In this document: piece after piece, positions 1 through 7,091 of the stretch
Numbering within the stretch: the first letter of the stretch is position 1
Layout of the letters: every line of letters starts with the position of its first letter
NCBI GenBank assembly: GCA_013330355.1
Contig: DUIM01000160.1
Location: 1-8,935 of the forward strand
Origin: Methanosarcinales archaeon
GTDB taxonomy: Archaea; Halobacteriota; Methanosarcinia; Methanosarcinales; Methanocomedenaceae
Direction: 5' to 3'
DNA length: 8,935 nt
Notes under the pieces: generated by a model
Seen by the model: only the letters and a program-made list of their open reading frames with translations
Told to the model about the DNA's origin: nothing
Databases searched by the model: none
Program-made: the position numbers and the translations under genes

Positions 1-1781
1 CCGCTTGGCAGTTCCTGGGTCTTGACCGACGGCAGTGAAGCCTCAAGCTGCCTCTCGATGGCCTCGTTGGCCTGCTTCACCAACAGCGGCACCAATTCCC
101 TGTGCCTCTTCAGATTACCCAGGTTCAGGACATCATAGTTAATACTCTTTCCCTCACTGAACCGCAGCCAGAAAGCTTCATAATCCAAAGCCAGCGCCAT
201 ATCTTTCAGGTCATCCAGGCTGTAGCGCGATGCCACCAGTTCAATATACTTTGCGGCCTCGGGCGCTTCAGAGCGATCGCCCACAGCCGAAACTCCTGGC
301 AAATGTTTAATCTCCTCAGTCACATCAGGATTTATCATCCTTGCAATCTCGGTACCCAGCATGCCCGTAGTTATGCCGAAATCCCCGCCCGCATGGGCCG
401 GGTTCACATGGGCCAGCAGGTACTGGTCTACCACATCGTCGGGATGGTGATGGTCCACCACCACCATGTCCATACCGTACACCTTGGCCTGCAGCATAGC
501 AGGCACATCCTCCTCAGTACTCCCGTTATCCATCAACAACACCAGCGGCATTTTCTGCCCGTGCCTCTCATTATCAGCCGTGGCAAAGGAAATGTCCCTG
601 GTAATATCCACCATCTCATAGAACGGTGCCTTGCTGGGTGAACGTCTGTAAAAATGATATCCTGCATCCGACCCGCCCACTTCCTGTATCAAAGGTATCA
701 CCGCTTTCTCGATAGCAATGGCAGAAGTGATGCCGTCGGCATCTGCATGATGGCGCAATACAATAGGTCGTGAATGGAAAATAGCCCTGCGTATCTCCTT
801 GGCAACCTGGCGCATCTTTGGTCGCAGCGCTTCCAGTATCGGGCTATCGACCAAGAACTCAATTTCATGGGGCAGGGAGCGCTTATCCAGGGCATTCTCT
901 ATCTCCCCTTTGATAGCAGCCGACTCCGCCCCCAACATCTGCCTTATTTCCCTTATCTCGATCTGCAGTTCGCTGTTCCTTACGCTAAGCTCACCCACCA
1001 CCTTTGCGATCATATCAGATTCTATCTCAGGATATGAACGCTGGCCCGCCTTTTCAAAGGCCGCACAGGGTACTGCCCCGGTCTCATCCGCCAACGTAAA
1101 TATTGTCGGGCCGCCTGTTTGCTTTATCTGGATGACCTCACCCGAGATATGCACCAGTTTGCTGATATGATCTCGAAGCCCGGATACCTGGGTACGGGGT
1201 ATATCCTTTTCAATCTGGAGCAACTGGTATTCCCGGAGGCTCACAGGCACAAGGTCTATGTTGCCGTTAGATGCAATATTCTTCACCTGTACAAAGATTG
1301 TCTCCCCCACTTCAGGGGTTCTAGTCAGGTGCTTCTCGTGTGCCAGCCCGCGGGTACGCGGGTTCAGGTTCACGAAGGCACCGAAATTGGCCAGGCTGTC
1401 AACCACTCCCTCATATATCATACCCATCGCCAGGTCAGAAGTATCGCAGGCAGGACTCAGTTTATGAACCAGCGGTTTTTTGGCGCAGGAAGCACATACA
1501 TCACCTTGTGTATCAGCATCAAGGGGCTGGCCGCATATACGGCAGTTTGCCAACTCACCCCTGCCGCCGCATACCTCGCATTTTTGCTTCACTGTAATGG
1601 TCCCGGTTCCGCTACACTTCTGGCATTTTCCCCCGCCTTCCAGCAGGCTTCCCAGGTCATTTTCTGTCATTTTGGTAAGGTCAAGACTCTTAGGTTTGCC
1701 TGATCCCTTGCAGTCTGGACATTCCTGCTTAGAGGTATCAATATATCCTGTGCCCTTACATGCTTTGCATTGTTCGCTCAT
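1..1781 (-). CDS. Archaea-specific RecJ-like DHH phosphoesterase with DnaJ-type zinc fingers, S1 and OB domains (3' end missing)
   Basis: The reading frame is open for 593 codons from an ATG at 1781 and leaves the left edge without a stop, so the C-terminus (probably a DHHA1 substrate-binding domain) is missing. Seen in order: four DnaJ-like CxxCxGxG knuckles (C5/C8, C21/C24, C53/C56, C68/C71); a further CxxC pair (C80/C83 and C96/C99) like a zinc ribbon; an S1-type RNA-binding domain at about 118-182; an OB-fold at about 205-285; and a DHH catalytic domain from about 338. The DHH motifs are intact: HHADADG (344-350), DNGS (418-421), DHHH (443-446) and GDRSE (501-505). This architecture matches COG1107, which is related to RecJ nucleases and predicted to use Mn2+ or Mg2+ to cleave phosphodiesters in single-stranded nucleic acid. 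The true substrate is unknown, and the S1 domain suggests RNA contact. No good Shine-Dalgarno precedes the ATG, but the first zinc knuckle begins at residue 5, so the start is well placed. It follows the GGPP synthase gene by 65 bases and may have its own promoter. Confidence 0.9.
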   Translation of the reverse strand, partial: MSEQCKACKGTGYIDTSKQECPDCKGSGKPKSLDLTKMTENDLGSLLEGGGKCQKCSGTGTITVKQKCEVCGGRGELANCRICGQPLDADTQGDVCASCAKKPLVHKLSPACDTSDLAMGMIYEGVVDSLANFGAFVNLNPRTRGLAHEKHLTRTPEVGETIFVQVKNIASNGNIDLVPVSLREYQLLQIEKDIPRTQVSGLRDHISKLVHISGEVIQIKQTGGPTIFTLADETGAVPCAAFEKAGQRSYPEIESDMIAKVVGELSVRNSELQIEIREIRQMLGAESAAIKGEIENALDKRSLPHEIEFLVDSPILEALRPKMRQVAKEIRRAIFHSRPIVLRHHADADGITSAIAIEKAVIPLIQEVGGSDAGYHFYRRSPSKAPFYEMVDITRDISFATADNERHGQKMPLVLLMDNGSTEEDVPAMLQAKVYGMDMVVVDHHHPDDVVDQYLLAHVNPAHAGGDFGITTGMLGTEIARMINPDVTEEIKHLPGVSAVGDRSEAPEAAKYIELVASRYSLDDLKDMALALDYEAFWLRFSEGKSINYDVLNLGNLKRHRELVPLLVKQANEAIERQLEASLPSVKTQELPS

Positions 1782-1801
1782 AGTACTTGAAACAGAATTT
1801 T

Positions 1802-1822
1802 ATTATTGGAATCTTCAATAAT
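1802..1822. repeat. Perfect inverted repeat (7-bp arms, 7-bp spacer) upstream of the RecJ-like gene
   Basis: The arms ATTATTG (1802-1808) and CAATAAT (1816-1822) are exact reverse complements around a 7-base centre. The site sits 20 bases upstream of the RecJ-like start codon and 24 bases after the GGPP synthase stop. The arms are AT-rich, so a hairpin would be weak. It could be an operator for the downstream gene, part of an oligo-T-rich terminator region for the upstream genes, or chance in an AT-rich spacer. No function is claimed. Confidence 0.4.
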
Positions 1823-1846
1823 TGTAATATTTAGTAATTAAAATTG

Positions 1847-2812
1847 TTAAAATTTTCGTTCTATCATATAATCCGCCAAAGCCAGCAGTATATCCTTAGC
1901 TTCAGTATCTGGTAGAATGTCCAGTTTAGCCTTACCCTCGGCAACAAAATTCCGTGCCGTAGTTAGGGCATAGTCGATAGAACCCGAATCCTCAAGTGTC
2001 TTCAGTGCATGGTCAATCTCTGCCTTGGTAGAGTTTCTTTTACCGAACACATCCAGTTCCACATTATTCTCCCTGGCATGAATGGCAATCAGGGTCTGTT
2101 TACCTTCCCTCAGGTCGCTGCCCCTCATCTTACCCAGTACATCCTCAGGTGTGACCAGGTCAAGCACATCATCAAATATCTGGAAACCCACACCGGCCAG
2201 GCGTCCGTAATCCCAGAGTGCATCAGCTTCTTCCTGGGTGCTGCCACCCAGGATCGCACCCAGTTTTGCAGATGCTGCATAGAGTACGGCAGTCTTTTTC
2301 TCCACCATTTCCATATATTCCTCCTCCGGAACATGTTTCCTCTTCTCGAAACTAATATCCATCCACTGTCCTTCGCAAATCTCTATACAGGTCATAGACA
2401 TCACTGTAAGGCACTCGACCATGTGGACAGGGTCTGTTTTACACTGGCTGAGGATATGGAATGCCTTGGAATACAACGTATCACCTGCAAGTATTGCACC
2501 CGATAAGCCCCACTTAACATGGACTGACGGCAGTCCCCTTCTTAATTCATCCTGGTCCATGATATCGTCATGTATCAAAGTGAAGTTATGGACCAGTTCA
2601 ACAGCAGTTGCAGCCGGAATTACGCTGTCCGGATTCCCGCCTACAGCTTCCGTCGCAAGTATCAGGGTTGCGGGACGCAGTCGTTTTCCGCCGGCATCAA
2701 AGAGGTAGCGCATCGCACGGTAAAGTTCATCCGGGCGCCCGATAGGCATTAGGTTGTGGATAGAACCATTTACCCGTTTTCCTCGTTTATCAATCTCCTT
2801 GATCAAGTCCAT
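1847..2812 (-). CDS. idsA: Geranylgeranyl diphosphate synthase (archaeal type I, trans-prenyltransferase)
   Basis: A 321-residue protein of the all-alpha trans-polyprenyl synthase family, normal in length. It condenses DMAPP with IPP units, probably up to C20 GGPP, the chain used for archaeol lipids. Visible signatures: GGKRLRP (41-47) for diphosphate binding; His75; the first Asp-rich motif DDIMD (82-86); KKT (172-174); the second Asp-rich motif DDVLD (214-218) preceded by FQIF; and GKQT (237-240). The residue five before the first Asp motif is Phe77 with no insertion inside the motif, the pattern of archaeal type I GGPP synthases, where this aromatic residue limits chain length. Some archaeal homologues also make C15, so a bifunctional FPP/GGPP role is possible. 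The ATG at 2812 has GAGGT at 2819-2823 as ribosome binding site. It lies 30 bases after the RNase J gene and completes the isoprenoid set of this cluster. Confidence 0.95.
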   Translation of the reverse strand: MDLIKEIDKRGKRVNGSIHNLMPIGRPDELYRAMRYLFDAGGKRLRPATLILATEAVGGNPDSVIPAATAVELVHNFTLIHDDIMDQDELRRGLPSVHVKWGLSGAILAGDTLYSKAFHILSQCKTDPVHMVECLTVMSMTCIEICEGQWMDISFEKRKHVPEEEYMEMVEKKTAVLYAASAKLGAILGGSTQEEADALWDYGRLAGVGFQIFDDVLDLVTPEDVLGKMRGSDLREGKQTLIAIHARENNVELDVFGKRNSTKAEIDHALKTLEDSGSIDYALTTARNFVAEGKAKLDILPDTEAKDILLALADYMIERKF

Positions 2813-2818
2813 GAAAGT

Positions 2819-2823
2819 ACCTC
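2819..2823 (-). promoter_or_regulatory. Ribosome binding site of GGPP synthase gene
   Basis: GAGGT on the minus strand lies 6 bases before the ATG at 2812. It matches the archaeal anti-Shine-Dalgarno and supports that start. Confidence 0.7.
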
Positions 2824-2842
2824 ATTTACCTTATTAATATAT

Positions 2843-4183
2843 TTATTCGATAAGTATTTCTTCGCCGTTTCGCATAAGGTGGGTATTCTCACCAAAAACG
2901 TATCCTGCTTCCTCTGCCATTTCCAGATAATTACTATGCATCATAATGTTCCCGTGTGCTGGTATCACGTGCTCGGGATTGATCATCCTTAGCAGTTCCC
3001 AGTGGTCTTCCCTGTATGCATGGCCTGAAACATGAACATTATCATATATCCGGGCACCCTTCATCTTCAGTTTGGTCTCAAGTGAATATCGGTTCGCCCG
3101 GGTCATTGGATTCGGTATGATATTTGCAGAGAAGATCACCTTATCACCTTTTTCGATCTTATAATCTGTAGTGTCATGAGATATCCTTGTTAATATGGCA
3201 CCCGGTTCGCCCTGGTGTCCGGTAACTATTGGCAGGTACTTTTCCTTTCCTTCCTTATTAATTCGTTTCAAGGCCTTGTCAATGGAATGACGTTGCCCGT
3301 ACATCTCCAGGTTATCAGGGAATTTTAAAAATCCCATTTTTTCGGCAGTACCAACATACCTCTCCATAGAACGGCCCATTAATACAGGTATGCGGTCCAT
3401 CTTTACTGCTGCTTCAATTATGGATTTTATCCTGGCAATATGGGAAGAGAACGTTGTAACGATTACTCCGGATTCTGCCTCTTCAGTACCCAGCATCACA
3501 TCAGAAACCATATCAGCAGCTATTTTTTCAGAAGGTGTTTTACCAGACATTCCCGAGTTAGTACTTTCAGTGAGCATGGCAATAACTCCTTCTTTCCCTA
3601 TCTGGCGCAGCCGGTCAAAGTCAGGTTGTTCGCCTATAACGGGCGTTCTGTCAAGCTTAAAATCATTAGCATACAGTATGATCCCTTCGGGTGTATGTAT
3701 GGCCGCAAAAGAAGCATCGATGATACTGTGCTGTACCCGTATCAATTCAATTGAAATATTCGGGCTCACTTTATGTATCTTCCCTGTTGCAAGAGCTTCT
3801 ACTTTATTTTTAACCTGGTATTTCTTTTCATTCTTTACCTGTTGTTTAATAAGCTCTGATGTATATGGTGTTGAAATGATCGGGGCATCGTACCTGTGTG
3901 CCAGTTTTGGCAGGGCACCGATATGGTCGAGATGACCATGTGTACAAACGATTGCCTTTACATTCCCGTCAACCTGTTTCATAACCATATCATCAGGGAT
4001 CACGCCCATTTTAATTAGGTCCCTGGAACTTTTCCTGTCTATCTCGACATCTTCATGTATCTGTACCATGTCAAGTCGAAGTCCCATATCCATTACAACT
4101 ATCTCATTACCCACTCTTATTGCTGTCATATTGCGGCCCATTTCATTATAGCCGCCTACAGCTATGATTCCTATATCTGTCAT
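2843..4183 (-). CDS. rnj: Ribonuclease J (archaeal beta-CASP metallo-beta-lactamase RNase)
   Basis: A 446-residue protein, the usual length for archaeal RNase J (for example the Methanocaldococcus form). Family members are 5'-3' exoribonucleases, some also endonucleolytic, and degrade or trim RNA with two zinc ions. Seen: N-terminal GGYNEMGRN (10-18); the metal-binding HGHLDH (82-87) of the beta-lactamase fold; His152 and Asp174 (NDFKLD) as further ligands; a beta-CASP insert from about residue 205 with TESTNS (205-210) and TFSSHIAR (244-251); and the C-terminal motifs VSGHAYREDH (385-394) and PAHG (408-411). There is no extra C-terminal domain as in bacterial RNase J. It sits between IPP isomerase and GGPP synthase with 50- and 30-base spacers, a placement repeated in many euryarchaea, so it is probably co-transcribed. 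The ATG has a strong ribosome binding site at 4191-4198. No direct link between RNA decay and isoprenoid synthesis is established. Confidence 0.93.
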   Translation of the reverse strand: MTDIGIIAVGGYNEMGRNMTAIRVGNEIVVMDMGLRLDMVQIHEDVEIDRKSSRDLIKMGVIPDDMVMKQVDGNVKAIVCTHGHLDHIGALPKLAHRYDAPIISTPYTSELIKQQVKNEKKYQVKNKVEALATGKIHKVSPNISIELIRVQHSIIDASFAAIHTPEGIILYANDFKLDRTPVIGEQPDFDRLRQIGKEGVIAMLTESTNSGMSGKTPSEKIAADMVSDVMLGTEEAESGVIVTTFSSHIARIKSIIEAAVKMDRIPVLMGRSMERYVGTAEKMGFLKFPDNLEMYGQRHSIDKALKRINKEGKEKYLPIVTGHQGEPGAILTRISHDTTDYKIEKGDKVIFSANIIPNPMTRANRYSLETKLKMKGARIYDNVHVSGHAYREDHWELLRMINPEHVIPAHGNIMMHSNYLEMAEEAGYVFGENTHLMRNGEEILIE

Positions 4184-4190
4184 TAAAAAT

Positions 4191-4198
4191 TCTCCTTC
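4191..4198 (-). promoter_or_regulatory. Strong ribosome binding site of RNase J gene
   Basis: GAAGGAGA on the minus strand, 7 bases before the ATG at 4183. It is one of the best Shine-Dalgarno matches in the window and confirms the start. Confidence 0.8.
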
Positions 4199-4233
4199 TA
4201 AATATTCATATATTCTACAACTGTTTTTCTCAT

Positions 4234-5328
4234 CTATCTACACGCAAACCGGGTAGTATCAAACCCGCGTTCATTTAAATACTCATTAGTTTTTCCTGTT
4301 ATTACTACCCTGGATTGCATAAGCTCCCCAATGGTAGCATTGCCGGTCAGGAACATGGCAGTCTTCAATTCTTCCAGGAAGACACCAAGCCCGGCCTTCA
4401 CATCTTCCGGTCCATTTAACGCCGGAACCACAAATGGCAGTGCTGCAGCGCATACGCTGGCACCTATTGCCAGGGATTTCGCCATATCTATTCCTGTGCG
4501 TATCCCTCCGGTTGCAATAACCGGCACTGAAATGTTACTCTCTATCACACTGATGGCCGTAGGTATACCCCAATCCCAGAACAGTTTACCCTGTTCTTCG
4601 TTCCTGGTATCGGACTGCTGCCTGGCCCTGTATACCTCCACACCAGCCCAGGTTGTACCACCCATGCCTCCAACATCTATGGCAGACACGCCGGCATCGC
4701 ACAACTGTTGCGCTACCTCGCGGCTGATACCTGCTCCTGTTTCCTTGACTATTACAGGTATCGTAAGTTCGTCACAAACCTGTTTGATAAGTCCAACCCC
4801 CCCTCTTGCATCTGTATCACCTTCGGGCTGTACGGCTTCCTGCAGGAAGTTCAGGTGTATGGCCATGGCATCGGCATCTATCATTTCAACAGCCTGCCTG
4901 ACCCCCTCAACCCCGTATTCCTTAAGCTGGGGCAAGCCAATATTCCCGTAAACAAAAGCATCGGGAGCGGCATCCCTTACTATCCTGAACGATTTCTCCT
5001 GGGTAGGGTCTTCGATGGCAGCCCTCTGGCTGCCTACACCGATGCCTATTCCCATCTCCTGTGCGGCAAGTGCCAGTGCCTCATTCACTTTTGCAGTATC
5101 GGGATGGCCCCCGGTCATGGAAGCGATCAATAGGGGGAATGCCAACCTGTGACCAAGAAACTCAACAGAAGTATCTATCTCCTGCCTGTTGATCCCTGGC
5201 AGTGCATTGTGTACAAGTGTTATTTCCTCAAACCCTGTGCGCCTGAAATTGTGCTCATCCCTGTTTGCTTCCACATTTTGGTTAGCACACAATTCAAGAT
5301 GTTCGATCTTCCTGTTTGATGTACTCAT
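4234..5328 (-). CDS. fni: Type 2 isopentenyl-diphosphate delta-isomerase (FMN-dependent)
   Basis: A 364-residue TIM-barrel flavoprotein that interconverts IPP and DMAPP using reduced FMN and Mg2+, giving the allylic primer for prenyl chain growth. Family motifs are intact: RKIEHLELC near the N-terminus (6-14); MTGG (71-74); GSQR (99-102); HLNFLQEAVQPEGD (158-171), which carries the active-site Gln and a metal-ligand Glu; VKETGAGIS (194-202); DVGGMGGT (218-225); and the phosphate-binding GGIRTG (274-279). This is the enzyme type normal for archaea and some bacteria, unrelated to type 1 Nudix isomerases. The start is set by the N-terminal family match and by AAGGG at 5333-5337, although the 4-base spacing is short. 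It is separated from the upstream kinase gene by 48 bases that hold AAT repeats. The substrate comes from the neighbouring isopentenyl phosphate kinase and the product goes to the GGPP synthase two genes downstream. Confidence 0.96.
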   Translation of the reverse strand: MSTSNRKIEHLELCANQNVEANRDEHNFRRTGFEEITLVHNALPGINRQEIDTSVEFLGHRLAFPLLIASMTGGHPDTAKVNEALALAAQEMGIGIGVGSQRAAIEDPTQEKSFRIVRDAAPDAFVYGNIGLPQLKEYGVEGVRQAVEMIDADAMAIHLNFLQEAVQPEGDTDARGGVGLIKQVCDELTIPVIVKETGAGISREVAQQLCDAGVSAIDVGGMGGTTWAGVEVYRARQQSDTRNEEQGKLFWDWGIPTAISVIESNISVPVIATGGIRTGIDMAKSLAIGASVCAAALPFVVPALNGPEDVKAGLGVFLEELKTAMFLTGNATIGELMQSRVVITGKTNEYLNERGFDTTRFACR

Positions 5329-5335
5329 GTTTCCC

Positions 5336-5367
5336 TTATTATTATTATTATCCTGATTATTATTATT
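5336..5367. repeat. Two short AAT/ATT trinucleotide runs in the kinase-isomerase spacer
   Basis: The runs at 5336-5351 and 5356-5367 (plus strand) are pure TTA/ATT repeats of about five and four units, split by CCTG. They fill most of the spacer between the isopentenyl phosphate kinase stop and the isomerase start and end against the AAGGG ribosome binding site. The run leaves the mRNA leader unstructured. It may vary in length by slippage. It is a microsatellite-like tract with no demonstrated role. Confidence 0.75.
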
Positions 5368-5376
5368 GTTAAGAAC

Positions 5377-6180
5377 TCACTTATCCTTTTGTATAAGTGT
5401 ACCCGGTGTCGCACCATCCAGGAAGGCACGAACATTCCCTGGTATCGATGCATTGAATATCCGGCTGCTGATGCCCGACCTGTCAGCAAGGTCCACCAGT
5501 TCGGTTACTTTTCCCAGCATGCCACCGGTAACATCGATATGTGAAGACCCGCCAATATGGATCTTTACCTTCTCAAATGATGCAGGTGTTATCACAGGTA
5601 CTGTGTGTCCTTTGTCATCCAGTACACCATCTGTCACGCTGGCGATACCGATACTTCCGGCACCTAGTTTTTGTGCAATATACGGCACAATCTGGTCACC
5701 GCTTAAGACGGCTGCACCTCTTGTTGCATCCATTACCACATCACCATGAAGTACAGGAACCATCCCCCTCTCAAGCATTACAAAGATGTGACTGGTAAGC
5801 ATTTCACTGATACGTCCGCAATCAAGCAAAAAACTACCGAATGGATGCACAGGAACCGCTGGCATTCCAGCCCGGTTCAGGGCATCGACAACTATGTTGT
5901 TCAATATCCTGACACTACGGTGTGTTTCAATGACACCTTCCATATCGAATTGTTCAGTGAGCCGATATTCCCTTGCAAGAGGATGCCCGAAAGAACCCGC
6001 ACCGTGAACGACAATCAGGTTGCCTTTATTTGCACCTTCCACAGCCATGCCCGCAATCTCACCTGCAATGCGATCGATCTCACCAGGCAGGGCCTTTGGG
6101 GTCTGGCTGGATTTTTCAGTAATAATGCTACCGCCTATCTTCAGTACGGTCAGGTCGGTCCGGTCAGTCAGGTATTTCAT
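5377..6180 (-). CDS. ipk: Isopentenyl phosphate kinase
   Basis: A 267-residue amino-acid-kinase-fold enzyme that phosphorylates isopentenyl phosphate to IPP with ATP, the last step before isomerisation in the archaeal mevalonate pathway. Seen: LKIGGSIIT (13-21), with the nucleotide-binding Lys14 and the glycine pair; VVHGAGSFGHP (57-67), whose SFGH histidine distinguishes IPKs from other members of the fold; HGDVV (145-149); SGDQIV (160-165); SVTDGV (181-186); and DVTGGM (216-221) with the following Lys224 for ATP phosphates. Length is normal. The ATG overlaps the mevalonate kinase TGA (ATGA), and GGGGTGA at 6188-6194 lies 7 bases upstream, so translational coupling is likely. Its presence indicates that the mevalonate route here goes through isopentenyl phosphate, not through diphosphomevalonate decarboxylase. 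The best alternative would be a generic carbamate/glutamate kinase, but the SFGHP motif and context argue against it. Confidence 0.95.
   Translation of the reverse strand: MKYLTDRTDLTVLKIGGSIITEKSSQTPKALPGEIDRIAGEIAGMAVEGANKGNLIVVHGAGSFGHPLAREYRLTEQFDMEGVIETHRSVRILNNIVVDALNRAGMPAVPVHPFGSFLLDCGRISEMLTSHIFVMLERGMVPVLHGDVVMDATRGAAVLSGDQIVPYIAQKLGAGSIGIASVTDGVLDDKGHTVPVITPASFEKVKIHIGGSSHIDVTGGMLGKVTELVDLADRSGISSRIFNASIPGNVRAFLDGATPGTLIQKDK
6177..6180 (-). other. 4-base ATGA stop/start overlap coupling two kinases
   Basis: The mevalonate kinase stop TGA and the isopentenyl phosphate kinase start ATG share ATGA. With the GGGGTGA ribosome binding site just inside the upstream gene, this is a classic arrangement for translational coupling. 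Confidence 0.85.
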
Positions 6181-7079
6181 TCAACTTTCACCCCTTCGTG
6201 AGTAGGACTTGTGATAATGGCCTCCCCGCCTGCAGAACTAATCGCATCCGCCACTTCATCCGGGTGATCAGTGATAGCGACCATACAGCCCCCTCCTCCT
6301 GCACCTGTGGTCTTGGCACCCCATGCACCGGCACCCCTGGCAGCCCAGATAAGGTTTGAGAGTTCCCGTGAACCTACACCCAGTGCATCGAGCAGACCGT
6401 GGTTTATATCCATAAGACCGCCCAGTGCAGCGTAATCCCTGTCTTTGATTAATACTTCACCGTAACCGGAAAGGCTGCCAATGGTATTGATGATCTGGTC
6501 AATTGCTACAGGGTAATCCTCCTTGACCGACCTGACTAAAGCCACCAGTTCCCTGGTAGATGAAAACCTGCCTGTATAACCTATGACAATGGGACACCGG
6601 GGTAGTGACAAAATTTTCCTGCCAGGTATGGCCACCACGCCGCCCATTGTGGACACAAAGGTATCGGTGGGACTTGCCGCACCCTGTACCTTGCTTTCAA
6701 TGGCATGCCCGATAGCAGCGATCTCATCAAGGGTATGGCCAGTATCGAATTGGATGGATAATGCATACAATGTTGCAATTGTCACCGCAGCCGAGGAACC
6801 GAGTCCGGAACCCACGGCTAAGTCGGATGTTATGTCGATCCTTACGCAACCGTTAAAGTATTTTTCCATTTCCCTGATACATTGGGTAATATAGGGGTGT
6901 CTTACAGTATCAAGGCCTGTTGTACCCAGACTTGAACTGATAACGTGGTCGTTAGATGGCTGTACACTCACCCGTGTTCGCAGGTCCACTGCACACGCAA
7001 TGGCCTTCTCACCATATACCACCGCATGTTCGCCAAAAAAATATATCTTGCCGGGCGCGCTACAGGTAGTTATTGTCAT
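6177..7079 (-). CDS. mvk: Mevalonate kinase (GHMP kinase family)
   Basis: A 300-residue GHMP kinase that phosphorylates mevalonate to 5-phosphomevalonate, the first kinase step of isoprenoid synthesis. Motif 1 is GEHAVVYG (16-23), typical of mevalonate kinases. Motif 2 is GSGLGSSAAVTIA (90-102), the ATP phosphate loop. Glu128 and Asp139, in the AIESKVQGAASPTDT segment, fit the metal ligand and catalytic Asp. Motif 3 is KTTGAGGGGC (256-265). The length of about 300 matches methanogen enzymes, such as the Methanosarcina form reported to resist feedback inhibition. The ATG at 7079 gives CSAPGKIYFFGEHAVVYG at the N-terminus, as expected. No strong Shine-Dalgarno is seen in the 12-base gap after the MEMO gene, so translation may depend on the upstream gene. 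Phosphomevalonate kinase is not present; archaea of this type instead use a dehydratase/decarboxylase route ending in isopentenyl phosphate. Confidence 0.96.
   Translation of the reverse strand: MTITTCSAPGKIYFFGEHAVVYGEKAIACAVDLRTRVSVQPSNDHVISSSLGTTGLDTVRHPYITQCIREMEKYFNGCVRIDITSDLAVGSGLGSSAAVTIATLYALSIQFDTGHTLDEIAAIGHAIESKVQGAASPTDTFVSTMGGVVAIPGRKILSLPRCPIVIGYTGRFSSTRELVALVRSVKEDYPVAIDQIINTIGSLSGYGEVLIKDRDYAALGGLMDINHGLLDALGVGSRELSNLIWAARGAGAWGAKTTGAGGGGCMVAITDHPDEVADAISSAGGEAIITSPTHEGVKVE
6188..6194 (-). promoter_or_regulatory. Ribosome binding site of isopentenyl phosphate kinase gene, inside mvk
   Basis: GGGGTGA on the minus strand, 7 bases before the ATG at 6180 and within the last codons of mevalonate kinase. 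Confidence 0.7.
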
Positions 7080-7091
7080 ACTAAAATTTTA

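Noticed and set aside
102..641. Plus-strand open frame of 179 codons rich in histidine
   Set aside because: It is antisense to the DHH domain; the histidines mirror codons of the sense strand, and the minus frame carries all four catalytic motifs.
1119..1703. Plus-strand open frame of 194 codons
   Set aside because: It lies wholly antisense to the zinc-finger, S1 and OB part of the RecJ-like gene, resembles no family and has Cys/His-rich composition produced by the opposite strand.
1567..1781. DnaJ chaperone fragment
   Set aside because: The CxxCxGxG knuckles look like DnaJ, but no J domain is present and the same unbroken frame continues into S1, OB and DHH domains.
1..1781. Frameshifted or broken gene, because no complete frame closes here
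   Set aside because: The minus frame is continuous for 593 codons with all motifs intact; it lacks a stop only because the window ends.
4331..4951. Plus-strand open frame of 206 codons
   Set aside because: It is fully antisense to the type 2 IPP isomerase and has low-complexity Ser/Pro/Thr/Ala composition typical of shadow frames.
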